DNA of 64,000 nucleotides from Prosapia bicincta (Eukaryota > Arthropoda > Insecta > Hemiptera > Cercopidae). The stretch covers positions 87,479,542-87,543,541 of the forward strand of contig JBAIZL010000003.1 in assembly GCA_036971475.1 (NCBI GenBank), read 5' to 3'. Below the pieces are notes generated by a model. The model did not search any database. It was not told the origin of the DNA and saw only the letters and a list, made by a program, of their open reading frames with translations. Both the position numbers and the translations under genes were made by a program. Of this stretch, positions 1-15,724 are shown piece after piece (position 1 is the stretch's first letter; each line of letters begins with the position of its first letter).

Positions 1-417
1 TCACTGATATTTTTCTGATGTAGATGTTCGGTCCGTGATATTGGTATTTGTTGACGTTACACGCACTTTCTCTTGATCTGTGTGTATGATGTTTTTATAT
101 AGTATGTCTTCTGTATATGTTGTTTGTAGATTCATTAAATTGTTGTGTATGTTTTTATAAATGTGGTATTTTTCTAGTGAGTTTAGTTCTATTGGGTTAT
201 TATTTATTTCAAGTATGGTTAGGTTATTTTCGTAATTTGTTATTTCACGTTTATGTGATATTAGGTGTGCTGCAACATTTGATACTTTTGAATTTTTGTT
301 TTTGAATGCTCTATAATGTTCTTCAAATCTTATTTTAAATGATCTGGTTGTTTTTCCTATGTAAAAAGCGTTACAGTTGTTGCATGTAATTTTGTAAATT
401 ACAAAAATGTGTTCCAA
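1..417 (-). CDS. Penelope-like retroelement GIY-YIG endonuclease, C-terminal fragment
   Basis: Open frame of 138 codons ending in a stop at the left window edge (TGA on the minus strand, 3-1). It carries a PLE-type GIY-YIG nuclease: IY at residues 7-8, a CxxC pair (C12, C15) in the PLE-specific insert, YIG at 19-21, a T-R-S-F-K-x-R-F stretch with R30, EH at 33-34, and a candidate metal-binding Glu (E82) in an S-L-E-K-Y context. In PLEs this domain follows the reverse transcriptase and nicks target DNA. No reverse transcriptase is visible just upstream (right of 417), so this is a truncated copy. The ATG is only the first in frame and is probably internal to the original polyprotein. The family is clear; activity is doubtful. 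Confidence 0.8.
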   Translation of the reverse strand: MEHIFVIYKITCNNCNAFYIGKTTRSFKIRFEEHYRAFKNKNSKVSNVAAHLISHKREITNYENNLTILEINNNPIELNSLEKYHIYKNIHNNLMNLQTTYTEDILYKNIIHTDQEKVRVTSTNTNITDRTSTSEKYQ

Positions 418-1978
418 AAATGATAATCAAACTCTGCAAGCTAAAACGGATTCGTTGCCCGACTTGCCTGTACAAGGAATAAATCCAAAGATAGCAAGTA
501 TTGCAGGCGGGGTGAGGTAGGGTAACTTCACCGCTATATATACTAGGTCTCTAAGACCTACGAGGTGCCGCGGAACGCTATGCTGGATCGCGAATAAGAC
601 CGCCATCAGGCCAGATGGGACCGAACCTCAACACTTCCGACGTCTAGGACTATCAAGGGACAAAGGCTCCAGACTCAGCCTCCAGGACGCGGGAATGGAG
701 GAAAACCACCACCGTCGAACCAGGGATGGCGCCTTCCGATGTCCAAGGACCAGGGAATCCAGACGAGGGACTCTAGGACCGGCAGGAACATCTTTGGCAA
801 GTCATTTTCTCTATTCGATACCAATTACGTCAAATTTAGTCAGTTAATTTTATTAAATTCAAACAAATATTCAAGCTTAAACAATGACTTCACTCTATAT
901 AAAAATTAAATAAATTTTATGCTTAATAAAATTAATTTGGTGATCAGAATATTTCAAATGATAAATATTAAACTTACAAAGGGTTTTTGGCCATGAGCCA
1001 TTCATTTTCAAGGAAATAAGAATTTTTTGAATATTATAAATTTAAAAATTATGTGTCATAAATACGAATTTACCAATTCAATATAGAAGATAAATTTTTA
1101 TTATGTCTAATTTGGGAAATATTTTTTATTTTTATGTATATGTAATTGATATATATGGAAATTATAAGATTTTAAAATATGAAAGACAACAAGTTATTTA
1201 GTGAATTGTTTTTGTCAATATAATTGTGTTTTATGTGAAAAGATAAATTTTCTTTTTTATTTAAATAAATAAAAATTAAATATGTTATAAGAATCGACAG
1301 TATTTGCATTTCATCCTGTGTTGAATAATCAATAAAAACTGTTTAGCTTTTTCCAACTAATATGAAAATGATTATTAAATCAGTAAACAAGTTTAATTAA
1401 ATTTCATTAAATGATAATAGTTAAAACCTAATGTTTTTAAAGAGTTTCTCTCAACTAACTTCATTGAGCTAGCCTAAAGATTAGTTGGTTTTTTGTATAC
1501 AAGTCCAGAGATTTATCTACTGGTAGATTGTGTTTAAAAGGACACAGGAGCCTTTTAAAATAGGTAAATTAAACACGATCATATTTTGCACGTCCCCTTG
1601 CTGTCTCTGCAGATCATCATCAGGTGGTAAGACTCTGTGAATATTTTGTGTATTATTTTACATGTGTTTCTTTCCAGCTGGCTATTGAAATGACATGTGT
1701 GATGCCTACACATCGTCTTATATCTAGACCCTACATAATTGATAAACCAATTTTGGGGAGATTATACTTATTTTAAAATAGTAGTCAGCGGGAATAGGCT
1801 TGTTTTGGGCATGGCCCTATGAGCGGGAAATATACACGTAACTCAGGGATTTTAGCACGGTTTAACAAGCGGGGTGATTGGCCGATGTTTGTTTTGTTTA
1901 TAAATAAGTTTGTTAAACAACGAAATTTTGGTATTCTGCGTGCTGAGAAGGGAATTCAAGGGGAGGGACGTTGTAACA
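418..1978. other. Non-coding stretch: GC-richer block, then AT-rich
   Basis: Bases 430-800 are visibly richer in G and C than their surroundings and have no long frame; they may be the rest of the truncated element next door. From 800 to 1978 the sequence is AT-rich with no gene that I can see. Confidence 0.5.
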
Positions 1979-1999
1979 CCACACACACACACACACACA

Positions 2000-2046
<47 letters not shown>

Positions 2047-2063
2047 ACACACACACACACACA

Positions 2064-2142
<79 letters not shown>
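1979..2142. repeat. (CA)n-(TA)n compound microsatellite
   Basis: About 135 bp of CA, interrupted by a few CCA and TAC variants, runs directly into about 28 bp of TA. Frames translated across it are artefacts of the repeat. Confidence 0.97.
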
Positions 2143-2145
<3 letters not shown>

Positions 2146-4374
2146 ATATCGTTGTATATTATATATTACATGCTCTCCCCTTCGTGGTTTTCGCTAGAGG
2201 TATACAGGAGTCATAGGCGTGCAGGCTAAGGCCGTATTAAATCTTTCATCTCGTTTAAGCTCTCCTTTGAGGCGCTCCTCTCATATTGATCTTCTCTGAT
2301 TATAATATAAGCGGGCTAAAATACATTCCCTCCTGACTCGCAACTCCTGGAATAGAAATGTCTTCTAATGTTCTTCCTTCTTCTTCTGTACAAGATTCAC
2401 TTCTGCAAGTACAGTTTTGCTTTTGGGCTGTCTCTGTAATTTAACGTAAACCATCATGGCCGTGTACTGTAACTAAGTAAATGCTTACTTAAAATCAATA
2501 AAACAATAAAACCCTTCATAGTTTGTCTGTCTTACGTCCTGTATTATGATTGTGACTTCTGTAGCATTCAACAAAATTAGAGTTCTCTCGATTCGATCTT
2601 TTACAGTTTTATATGTTCTTTCATGGACGACCCACAAAAGACACGACAAGGTGACACAGCAAGATAAGGTTACCATATTTATAGAGCTCTTGTTGGCAAG
2701 AGACAGATACTGAGTGAAGCTATTTCGACGTCACAAAGCTTTTGCCTCACAAAGATAGCAGTGAGCATTTCTCGAATACCACTTTGCCTATTACCGGATA
2801 GCTGGCAGACATCTTTCTTCTTGGATAGAGAATACCTCAGGCGAGTGACAGAACTTTTCAAGATGCCATAATCTTTCCATCTTCTCACCACCTATAGTCT
2901 TTTCTTAGTCCTGCCTAATTCCTCTACCGTATCTTATTACTCTTACATGTGTGTGTAGGAAGTAGACGCTTCTCTTCACCTTCATTTAGAGTATGTTTAC
3001 ATAAGGGAAGATCTCTATCCACTCGATGCCACAACTTCTCTGTATTCCCTTTAGCAGAGAATCCTTAGCATTAACTAATTCCATATATACTTACTAATCC
3101 TTCTTAAATTGGGTGTAGAGCGTAGGCATCTCTTTTCCCAGGATTAGATAAGCTCTAAAGTAGCCCTGCCCATGCTATACCATAATTTTCCACTAATGCC
3201 AGTACCACAGAATGAATATATAATTTACTTACTCCTACCTATGCGATACACTTCTTGATCCTTTTCCTTACAAGACGTTCCAAACAGTAAAATCCTCTAT
3301 ATGACACGATGGAGAATGGGCTTCATTCAGAGCGCGACCCTGCATACTTACTTGCTCTATCAGGGCTGTTTAGTCTTCTACCATCCCACCTATGTTCACT
3401 TTCATCTCCTTCGTTCGCAGAAGAAAACAGTCACACTGACTGTTCTCCTTCAAACTTCAATCACAAAATCGCCCATCAACTTTACGGGATATAAATATGT
3501 AAAGACAATTTGGCAAATGAAAATTATTTTCCAGTACTTATTCAGTCTAATTATCTGCCAAATATCCCTTTTATGACGTATCATCACTCTTGTTTTGTTG
3601 TATTGATTTTTATTTTGCTTTTACATTAGGGTGACGAAGCCGTTGTAACTAAATTACATTTACAGGTGTTTGCACTTTAGGGTGAAAAGCACAGAATGAG
3701 CCACCGTCGCACGCAAAGCTGTAATGAAACGGGTGCAAATAAACACGAAAGGCTTAGAGTGAATAACTTGTGAAAACGTTATGCAATATTAACTAGGACA
3801 ATGATATTGTGACGGATAAAGTAGGATTTTACACGTGTCAATAACAGTGGTTTTGCGTGTCATTCGATTCGATTGTGGAGGCATTATTGACAAAGACATT
3901 AGTGTGACCTGTACGTATTTACTTGTACGCGTTTTACAGCACCTAAATAAACAAACGAGTCAAAGGAGTGATATTTTTATATCAAGGAGGAGAAAACGTA
4001 ATATATTTACTGTATAGGCCTATCAAGGTTTGGGTTGCATTGTGTTCCATCCTTAAACGTTTAGGAATATCAGCATGTAAACTACAATAACAATTACTGT
4101 CTTTCTATATGGAAACGTTTTGGAAAATTTAAGTTATTGTCAACTCCAAATATTATTGACCTCATAGATAATTTTAAGATTGTATTGCCCCAAAATACTT
4201 TTAAAAGTAATTACTGTAGTTATGTGACGTTCGTTTAGACGTTTTAATAACTTACGTGATTTTATTTTATAATACAAATTATTTTATTGGTATTCTATAT
4301 CGTAAATTAAAGCTCAACTAGCAAAAATAATTCTCCATAAAAGTCCTCAAAATCTCTAAACACTAGTTCATTCA
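2143..4374. other. Non-coding, no recognised feature
   Basis: Only short frames (60-90 codons) occur on either strand, none with a recognisable domain, splice context or codon bias. I also looked here for the missing third RYamide-receptor exon on the minus strand and did not find it. Confidence 0.5.
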
Positions 4375-4415
4375 AACAGACCAGTTTCGGCCCTAGTGCC
4401 GCCTTCATCAGGGAT
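4375..4415 (-). ncRNA. Degenerate hammerhead-ribozyme-like motif
   Basis: On the minus strand: CTGATGA (4411-4405), one extra A, a GGC/GCC stem with a 9-nt loop, GAA, ACTGGT, then C at 4379. This is the order seen in the better copies elsewhere in the window. The outer helix (stem I) does not pair convincingly, so it is probably a decayed copy. The 55.7-55.9 kb element shares flanking words with it (CACTAGTT, CTGTTT-like). Confidence 0.35.
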
Positions 4416-4910
4416 CAGCTTACACTGATGTAGATATCGGTGGTGGGTGACCGCTCTGTATTTAACCTACAGAAATATTTTTGTCAGTTATGCTCTAATT
4501 GACAATAAATAATGACATTGAAATTTTTTTTTTAAATAATTGTTTTTAAAAGAATTATAATTGTTTTTTTTTAATAATTTGTTTTAAAAAATAAAATAAA
4601 GCAAGTAATTAAAATGCCTATAAGGACCTAGCCTGACCTTATAACATCTATAACAATTGACTTTTTTTAACATATTCATTATATATTTATTTTTTTGTAG
4701 AATGAGGATAAACCCATATAGTATAATACGTAGCATACACTCGTCATTATTATTTATAAAGTTACATTTATTCCAGTGCATCATACTTGTAAATTGTACT
4801 ATATACTTGAAAACAATTTACTCAAAATATATTAATATGGCTTAAAACGTTATCTAGTCAGTATATTACCTAACAATATTTACCATTATAGTTTGATATA
4901 AAGCATAATA

Positions 4911-5110
4911 GGAACGGGTCTGTGGTGTGGTAGGGATGCGGTGTTGTTAGTTTGAATTTAAACTACTGAGCCACGAGCTGAGGTTTAACGTAGAATTGGG
5001 AACAAGGCTCACCGAACCAGCAAGATGTGGATTTCCGATTCGCCCACACGGCGGCATCTCTCACCGCTCTGACCAATTTCACTTTCGTAGAGTCCTATTC
5101 TATTTTAAAT
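4911..5110 (+). mobile_element. Possible tRNA-derived SINE
   Basis: GC-richer segment whose start resembles a pol III internal promoter: an A-box-like TGGTGTGGTAGG near 4925 and a B-box-like AGTTTGAATTT about 25 bp later, close to one mismatch and four mismatches from consensus respectively. No poly-A or target duplication was identified. Confidence 0.3.
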
Positions 5111-5865
5111 CAAACTTTAACGTATTAGGGGATAATATAATTTCCCTTAGTTAACATTTTAACTAACTGCTAATGTACAATGCATAATGTTACATGATGT
5201 ACGAGTTATAGAAACAGGTTGTGACATTGCTTAAGAAGATGGTAGGAGCTTAAACAAATGACATAATAAGCTGAACTGACAATTGTGTTTTAAGCTTATG
5301 TCGTCGTTTACTAAGCTTGATTCTTGATTGTATACGATGGAAAGCTAAGAGTTCGATATTGATTTGATTGGGGCTTTTTAAAGATATAAATAAATTCGTT
5401 TCATAACAACTGTCATATACTTATGAGATATATTTAAGCTTTTTTGAATTAGATGTTGAAAGCTCTTATAACGGATGATATGTGTAAGTATGTGCGTACG
5501 CCGCCCGCCATTCAGGTGACAAAATAGGATTACTTTAATGCTGTAAAACTTCCGATAATGACGATATATCGAAATGATCGTAAACCCAATTTAGTACTTT
5601 GAGAGACATATACAAAAAAATAATTTACCTAAGGATTTTGGAATAAGACTTGCCTTATTATGTATACTAAAAGCAAGTACTACCATTGGCTGCTTGTACA
5701 ATGAATACAGAAGTTAAAAAACATGAATAGACGTTTCACTAACAAATTCAACATAATTATTTCTGTTGCTACTTCTGATGATGCACACTGTCTTAGCAAA
5801 ACATGAAGGTTTTTTTGTTTTATGCATTTTATTATAGCTAAGGGGTTTGCTTGTTTCTATCGTAA
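5111..5865. other. Non-coding, AT-rich
   Basis: No gene seen. At 5762 there is a CTGATGA with a short possible stem, but the GAAA core is replaced by AAAA, so it is not annotated as a ribozyme. Confidence 0.5.
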
Positions 5866-5899
5866 AACACACACTCACACAGACACACAGACACACAGA

Positions 5900-5985
<86 letters not shown>

Positions 5986-6070
5986 TACACACCAACAGAC
6001 ACACACACATACACACCAACAGACACACACACACATACACACGCATACACACCAACAGACACACACAAAC

Positions 6071-6127
<57 letters not shown>
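5866..6127. repeat. (CA)n-(TA)n compound microsatellite
   Basis: About 200 bp of CA with interspersed CAGA and a repeated 'cacaccaacagacacac' block (three copies, about 5989-6066) changes into about 50 bp of TA. Confidence 0.97.
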
Positions 6128-6131
<4 letters not shown>

Positions 6132-7597
6132 CACTACTTAATATCCAGATATTTCAAAGTAATATAAAATTTAGATGTTTAAATTGAAAAAAATAGCAGT
6201 GGTACACACATTTAAGATATATAAATTGAATGCACATAATAAAACTAAATAATTCTGTACACTGAATACAATCTTATCTCGATGTTTTATATTTGTTTAA
6301 AAAACACGAAATAAAATCATAATTAACATAGCCCCTTAAACGTATTACTTTGATTTCATTAATTTACGTGATCTCTTACAATAACAATTTTTTAAAGTCC
6401 AGAAATATATAAGTCACGTAACGGTGTCACAACGTTTCAGGGCCAATGTCAGAAAACATAAACGTTTCCCAGAAAATAAGAAAATGGTACATGCTACATA
6501 CTTTCAGCAAGGGACAATCTAAGTGGTTTGTCAGTGCCCGTCCAATGGTAGTGGTAGCCAGCGCTAACAATGTTTGCATATATCAAACCTCATTTCAACA
6601 ATATATGTAATCTGTTACCCTCTGAGAGGGTAACTATTACTACATATACAATTATTAAGATTTTAATATTTTACTATATAGTTTTTTTCAATTTATAGTT
6701 TAAAAAAATAAATATATAAGAAAGTTTAATTTAAGCACAGTCAACAAAAAATGTAATTACATTTGTTGTACATGGAAAACGTCTGGTTTAAAATAGGTCT
6801 TAAAAATAAGTCAATAACAAACTTTCACAAGCTAACCTACCTTATATTAGGGCCGCATCTGTTCCTGACACTTTGAGTATTGACTATCCGCAACGCTTAA
6901 AAATTGATGTTTCCTTAGTGTTCCTATAGTGTTGGTTTAGAAGAGTTAACAATATGTTGTAGAAAACTATATTGAATGTGTTATGTGTTTGTTTTTAGGA
7001 GCCCGTGTTTATTATATTTCTTTTCATCCTCTATTTTAAAATTTACTCAGTAGATATTTCATCGGTTGTAAGTAGCTAAGATATTTTCTGGGTTTCTTGT
7101 CTTAGGAACTGGCTCTTCGGCTTTTAAATAAACAATAAATTCATGAGATTGTTGTACAGTGTTGAATAACTTATACAAATATATATATATATATATTGTA
7201 ATCCTTAGATGGAATTACTTTTCCCTCTTAAATATTTATATGATTAAATAAACACTTTCATAAACCGGATTACTGTGTTTCATTTTACTTTATACATTTA
7301 CTTCAAGCTTAGATTATCGCTGATGAATATTGTCACCATTTTTTAAACTTATTTAGTAACGTATAGTTCTGATGTCATTGAACTATACGGTACTAAATGA
7401 GTTTTGAAAATGCTGATAATGCTCATCAGCGAAAAGCCTAAGCTGATATATAAAGTAAAATGCCTAAATGAAAAGCCTAAATGTATAAAGTAAAATAATG
7501 TACAGTATTCTATTTTTATAAAAGTGTTTATTTAACCATATATATGATGAATAGCTAAATATTTTTCTATGTGTGAAGGAATACGTACCACAGCATA
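6128..7597. other. Non-coding, AT-rich
   Basis: No gene recognised. At 7300-7440 there are two inverted copies of a short sequence (ttcagcgat/atcagcg and flanking agcttag/aagccta), which may be the core of a decayed palindromic element. Confidence 0.4.
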
Positions 7598-7834
7598 TAT
7601 GTATATCTACTTAAACAAGAATCTTACTTGGTATTTATACGAGTTAATTTTCAAAGATTAGTAGTATCTCCATCATCAAGCATCACTGACCGGGTGTTGT
7701 ACCGCTGTTAGTAATGCCCTGGCTGTTACTACTACAACTCCCAGTCAATGATGCTTGATGATGGAGATACTACCAATCTTTGAAAGTAAACTCGTATATA
7801 TATTAAGTAAGATTCTTGTTTAAGTACATATAGT
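7598..7834. mobile_element. Palindromic (inverted-dimer) element with ribozyme-like arms
   Basis: The left arm (7598-7690) and right arm (7741-7834) are near-perfect reverse complements; both carry gagatactac and ttaagtaagattcttgttta in the same orientation relative to the centre. Each arm reads TTGATGA (C3 to T relative to CTGANGA), one base, an AGAT/ATCT stem, GAA, AGT..ACT, then C: a weakened version of the hammerhead-like layout. A (TA)n-(GA)n tract follows immediately on the right. Confidence 0.7.
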
Positions 7835-7838
7835 GAAA

Positions 7839-7950
<112 letters not shown>

Positions 7951-8263
7951 CTCTGAATTGTATAATCCATGTTTGTCCCTTTCATTCTCTTTCCGTTTTC
8001 CCTATCTGTCCTATATATGTAATTTCGTTCATATAATTTATTATATTTAAAAGGTTCAGCTGTTGGAATTTACATTTATTTATTTTAATTTTCTTGCAAC
8101 TTTTGCTTTTTTCTTTAAATTAGGCATTTATATAATTTTTCTGTTCTGTTAAATTTATAATTTAAATTATTTTCATTCATTTTGAACATTATTATTTTAT
8201 TTGTTTGTATTTAATTCATCTATATTTAAGAAATGACTCATCTATTTTTTTATACGTATATAT

Positions 8264-8340
8264 GTACAGTAGAGTCTAGATAAGTCGAGGTAAACGAGAC
8301 TGAGACCTCCTTCAGATTACCGAAAACTGGCATTACACGG
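8264..8340 (+). mobile_element. Solo pogo/Tigger-like terminal inverted repeat
   Basis: Begins TACAGTAGAGTCTAGATAAG, followed by a 'tcgaggtaaacgagact' segment. It resembles the TACAGTA..CTCCCGATTATCCG ends of Tc1/mariner-pogo type elements seen better at 49571 and 50598. No opposing end was found close by. Confidence 0.4.
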
Positions 8341-8482
8341 AAATTTGTCCCTGTGCTTTAGAAAAAATAGGAATTTTAATGAAACCTAATACAGTACTAT
8401 AATTAAGATTTTGAAATTTTGATGTTGTTTATGACGATTTTTTTCTAAATTGAATAATTTAAACATTGCAATAATAATTTGA

Positions 8483-8770
8483 TTATATTAGTTTTTTTCA
8501 GGCTTTAGAAATTCTAATGGTAATCGAAAACCATATTAATTTTTGTGAATTGATTCTTATTATTAATGTTATTACTCGAATGTAATAGAATAGAGTAATT
8601 AATGATAAAATAACAATAATTAAGGTTAATATGTAGTTTTTAGATAAGACTATATATTCAATTACAATTAGTTTTAATAAGAATCCTAATAATGGTGGTA
8701 TTCCACCTAATGAGAATATTATTATTGATAGTTGAATTTTATTGATAGTTGAATTTATTGATTGTTGAAT
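8483..8770 (-). pseudogene. ND2: NUMT: nuclear copy of mitochondrial ND2 (partial)
   Basis: Read on the minus strand from about 8770 to the stop at 8485-8483, the sequence has one uninterrupted frame in the invertebrate mitochondrial code: an S-L-G-G-M-P-P-L-L-G-F block typical of NADH dehydrogenase subunit 2, then hydrophobic membrane segments. In the nuclear code it fails: an internal TGA would be a stop but is Trp in mitochondria, several ATA codons sit where Met is expected, and AGA sits where Ser is expected. There is no frameshift over about 85 codons, so the transfer is fairly recent. A short duplicated 'aattcaactatcaataa' unit occurs near 8725-8760, and the frame is lost upstream of it. 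It lies about 600 bp downstream of the receptor exon and has no nuclear function that I can infer. Confidence 0.8.
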
Positions 8771-9390
8771 TTTAAATTAAACATTGATTTAAATAATTAA
8801 TTTTTATAATTTTAAACATGAATATGGAATTAAAAGTTATTAGTGAATAAATAATTAATTCATATAGTTAATTAATAACTCTTAGAGTTAATAATTAATA
8901 AATAGTCTAGTCTGCAAGTTCCATTTTTTACACCTAAATGAACCCGCCCGAGACAATTTGGCTCGTCACTCCCGGTGGTTGAATCCTTTGTTGCCTCACA
9001 TACTGCCAGTATAGAAATATTTCATACTTTAATTTGATACGTTTTTTTTTTAGAAATTAAAATTATTTAAACTGTCTGTACAGAGTGTTTTTACAAGAGA
9101 GGCGTCACTAATTAAATGTGAATCCCTTCGCCGCTTGTCTATGTCTGATTTTTCTGAAACGTTTGCATTTTTTTAATAACTATAAGTCAATTTAATTTCA
9201 ATTTAAATTTATTTAACATCTGAATATGGTTCGGGAAGATACGAGACACTCACAAACATATCGTGTAGTTCACAACTACCAATTTGAAGAATAAAAATTC
9301 ATCTGTCGCTCTAATTCCCACAATGTATAGGCATTTTTATCGAAATAGAAAGCTACAACGCTGAGAGAAAACCATTTTTGTTGTACTTAC
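8771..9390. other. Non-coding; receptor intron 2 begins at 9390
   Basis: Bases 8771-8940 are extremely AT-rich and may be further mitochondrial or intronic sequence. The second receptor intron starts with the donor GTAAGT at 9390-9385 (minus strand) and runs left out of the annotated region. Confidence 0.5.
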
Positions 9391-9593
9391 TTGTCACATG
9401 TTCTGTACCAAGGATCTACTTCCGGTTGGTAGAGCTCCGACACTATTATTATAGGCATTGCTGTCAATGACGCCACGACCCACACAATCAGTATGATCAA
9501 CTTGGCCTGCTTCTTACTCATGCGGGGTTTCAAGGGCCACATGATCGCTATGTACCTGTCGAAACTGATGGCCACCAGCGTGTAGGCACTCAC
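9391..9593 (-). CDS. RYa-R: RYamide receptor, second coding exon (end of TM3, DRY, TM4, ECL2)
   Basis: This exon of 203 nt continues the exon at 32588-32974. The acceptor is ttgcag|GTG (exon starts 9593) and the donor is ACAA|gtaagt (exon ends 9391), so the next junction is phase 2. It encodes residues 130-196: S-A-Y-T-L-V completing TM3, DRY at 141-143, the W-P-L-K-P-R second intracellular loop, TM4 with W167, and the start of ECL2 with C195, the expected disulfide partner of C117. The DRYIAIMWPLKPR stretch is characteristic of insect RYamide receptors (NPY/NPFR-related class A GPCRs); leucokinin and SIFamide receptors differ here. The remaining exons (TM5-TM7, tail) are not recognisable in 1-9385 and should lie beyond the left edge. 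Confidence 0.85.
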
Positions 9594-9763
9594 CTGCAAC
9601 ACGTCACTGTATAGTAACCATTGGTTATCTGTAATATTTAACGCCAGCTCTTTAATGGTCGACCTTTTTCTTAATAATCGATTTACAAATATTAATTTAT
9701 AATAATAAAATTTAAATTTTGAAAGGTATCTAGTTATAATATTTATAAAAGATATAAAAAAAA

Positions 9764-9766
<3 letters not shown>

Positions 9767-9804
<38 letters not shown>
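9767..9804. repeat. (TA)n microsatellite
   Basis: About 38 bp of uninterrupted TA inside the receptor intron. Confidence 0.95.
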
Positions 9805-13287
<3,483 letters not shown>

Positions 13288-14225
13288 CATTTTAATATTT
13301 ATCAAACTATAATTATATCAATTAAATAAAATTGTAGTTTTATTATAATTAATATAACTGTTGAAAAATTTGCTTCAGAAATTAGACCTAATATAAATGC
13401 AGAAACAAAAACATAGAAAAAAATTCACAGAACACTCCTCTATTTCACTTATATATTCATTCTCTATGCTTCTCCTTTTTAGTAACTAATGAGATTATAT
13501 AGGAAAACCCAACTTTCTCAAATGGATAAAATTGCCTATATTTCCTAACTGCTTCTTACAAATCGTTTTTCAGTGACCCTTTTCTTTTTAATGCTTTACT
13601 AATTGTATTTGAAACAAATAGAAGAATAAAATGTGTAATAAAAATATTTTACAGTTTTATTTACTGTCAAAGTTACAGTATCGAATGTTCCTGGTAGTAA
13701 CCCTGTCTAAGCTTTTTAATATCAACGTTACGGTTAATAAATGCACGGCTGGGAGATAAAGCTGCATTGCTCGGTTATCTCCAATAATCTGTCTCTCTGT
13801 ATATTGTGTTCTGCTGCAGACCTTGAGTAGGGAGTTTTGCTGTTTCGATTATTTTGTTTTAACGCGTAAAGCGAGCAGCCAATATGGTTAGGAAACATAT
13901 GAGAGGGTTGTGAATGCACTTAGGATTCAGGATAAAACTCCTTAGTAACGAGTATAAAGAATATCCTCCTTCATATAAGGACTCATTAACGGGGTCATAA
14001 AAAGATACATATAGTGGGGCAAATTTAACCGTGCACTTGACCTTGAGAGATCGCAATAGGCGAGACGAGAAGTGGAGGGCTGCGTTGCCCTGCCGTCCCT
14101 AACCTTAGACAATCCTATTAGCACGCTCCGTGAACGCCCTATTTATATTTGTTGTAATTTTTACTGTACATTAAAGAGTATTAATTAATTACAAAATAAT
14201 GAGTCAACCATATGAATTACCAGTA
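13288..14225. other. Intronic sequence, no secure gene
   Basis: 13730-14150 is GC-richer and contains overlapping short minus-strand frames that disagree with each other. The 'ctgccgtccctaaccttag' area could be degraded retroelement. No motif was recognised. Confidence 0.4.
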
Positions 14226-14461
14226 GTCCAAGGGTTGATGTTTTTGAAAATGACCTGCAAGCACCTCCACCCTCCCCTCGTTCTCGACCTCTCACCAAGA
14301 ACCGTGCTCCCAAGTGCCAGCTTATTAAATTTTACCTATAGATGGAGTTAGATAGTACTAGTAAAAGGGACAGTATTGAGGTCTTCGAAAAGTGGGCTTA
14401 TGGGCCTAAACTGGGGATATCTTGGACCGATCATGTCAGCAATGACGACATGGTTGGGTAA
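14226..14461 (+). pseudogene. LINE reverse-transcriptase C-terminal fragment (decayed)
   Basis: An open stretch from ATG 14342 to TAA 14461 contains E-V-F-E-K-W-A-Y-G-P-K-L-G-I-S-W-T-D-H-V-S-N-D-D. It resembles the conserved region after the RT domain of non-LTR retrotransposons, where a (F-E)-x-W-x-x-R-R-x-L-x-I-S-W-T-D-x-V-x-N-x-x-V pattern is common. The preceding 14226-14340 segment is open in another frame with a proline-rich peptide. It is too short for clade assignment. Confidence 0.5.
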
Positions 14462-15171
14462 GGAGAGAATCCGGATAGGAACCTATAGCTGGAATACCTA
14501 ATTTATTTCTAATGAGGCACTGTAAACATAGGATGAATTAGATTCTTTAGATGGTCATTCAGGGAAAAGTTTATTATTTTGATCATTCAGGAGACACACT
14601 TGGTTATAAAACGTGCCTAGATGAGTTGTCTTCTACCCAACTGTTGAGATCTGCCGACAATAGGATCAGAATAGAGACGATATAATAGGCCCCTAATAAT
14701 AAAAAGATTTCGGAATTCAATCAGGGGTAAGAGGGGTATCTTTCTACTACTCTGTAGAATGCTGTAGATGTTTCTATTATCAAAACCTTGACGACTTCAA
14801 ACAAACTGTTAAAAACATAAAATTGTTTAATGGGTAATTCATTATGGCCAAAGTCGTAAATTTAGTTCAATGGCATTTTAAAAAACTTATTGAAATTTAT
14901 GTAGGACGGAGTATTAAAAATAGTTTTATTCTTCTAAGAAACTGAAAGCTTATAGACAGTAAAATCAATCATTTTTAAATAAAATAAAAACTCAACTAAA
15001 CATTACCTAAAGAATAAAATATTTTTAAACAACGCTAAACATAAAAATCTGCATTGTACTATATATTACAAGGAATATATAGTCTACTCTAAATAACAAA
15101 AAAAAGTATTCATAGAGGCAACCATTTGATATAGATTTATTTAACATATTTAATATTTGTTACGAAAATAT
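14462..15171. other. Intronic AT-rich sequence
   Basis: No gene, strong repeat or RNA motif recognised. Confidence 0.45.
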
Positions 15172-15412
15172 CATTAACATAAATAAATGAAACCTCTATA
15201 CCACAGATGACTTTTTCCTTTTATTTAAAACCTTATGTACATTTTGATTGCATAGCAACCATCCTCAGAGGTAATTGACAATAAAAATACAGTAAATTTT
15301 TATTGTAAATTACCTCTGAGGATGATTGCTATGCAATCGAAATGTACATAAGGTTTTAAATAAAAGACAAAGTTATTTGTGGTATAGAGGTTTCATTTAT
15401 TTATGTTAAACA
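15172..15412. mobile_element. Inverted-dimer element with an intact hammerhead-like arm
   Basis: Left arm 15172-15290 and right arm 15297-15412 are reverse complements, from aacataaataaatgaaacc at the outside through the ribozyme-like core to a short AT centre. The outer edge on the right continues into ATTACGCCACAG, shared with copies ending near 33945 and beginning near 49908, which marks a family boundary. The left (minus-strand) arm has GAAA mutated to AAAA; the right arm is intact (separate entry). Confidence 0.75.
15312..15354 (+). ncRNA. Hammerhead-ribozyme-like motif
   Basis: Stem I ACCT/AGGT (15312-15315 with 15351-15354), core CTGAGGA (15316-15322), one extra T, stem II GATTGC/GCAATC with loop TAT (15324-15338), GAA (15339-15341), self-complementary ATGTACAT as stem III (15342-15349), then A15350 as the predicted cleavage base H17. 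All invariant hammerhead positions are present. A hairpin stem III cannot form from a perfect palindrome, so cleavage would need two RNA copies, as known for minimal hammerheads of PLEs. Confidence 0.6.
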
Positions 15413-15724
15413 TTACGCCACAGTTTTTTTATACAGTTATAACTAAATATCATGCAATACAGTACCGATTGAAAACCGTAATACGAATGTGTCACCAAAT
15501 AGGCCTATATTTCACTAATATTGTCATTGTAATCAAAACTTAGTCAGCAAATAAACTCACGAAAGTGTAATTTTAATAATTGTTTAAAATACTTCTATAA
15601 CAGAGCTTTTTAAAATCTCTTTAATTTAAATAAGTTTAATATAAAAATATTTTAAATTTTGTTTCAAGATCGTCAAATTTTTTTAAAATTGTTGTACTTC
15701 TTTACATAATTAATTACATCTTCA
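15413..15724. other. Intronic AT-rich spacer
   Basis: No feature seen between the palindromic element and the PLE copy. Confidence 0.45.

Noticed and set aside
1590..1650. Hammerhead-like CTGATGA on the minus strand
   Set aside because: No GAAA at the proper distance and no paired stem I.
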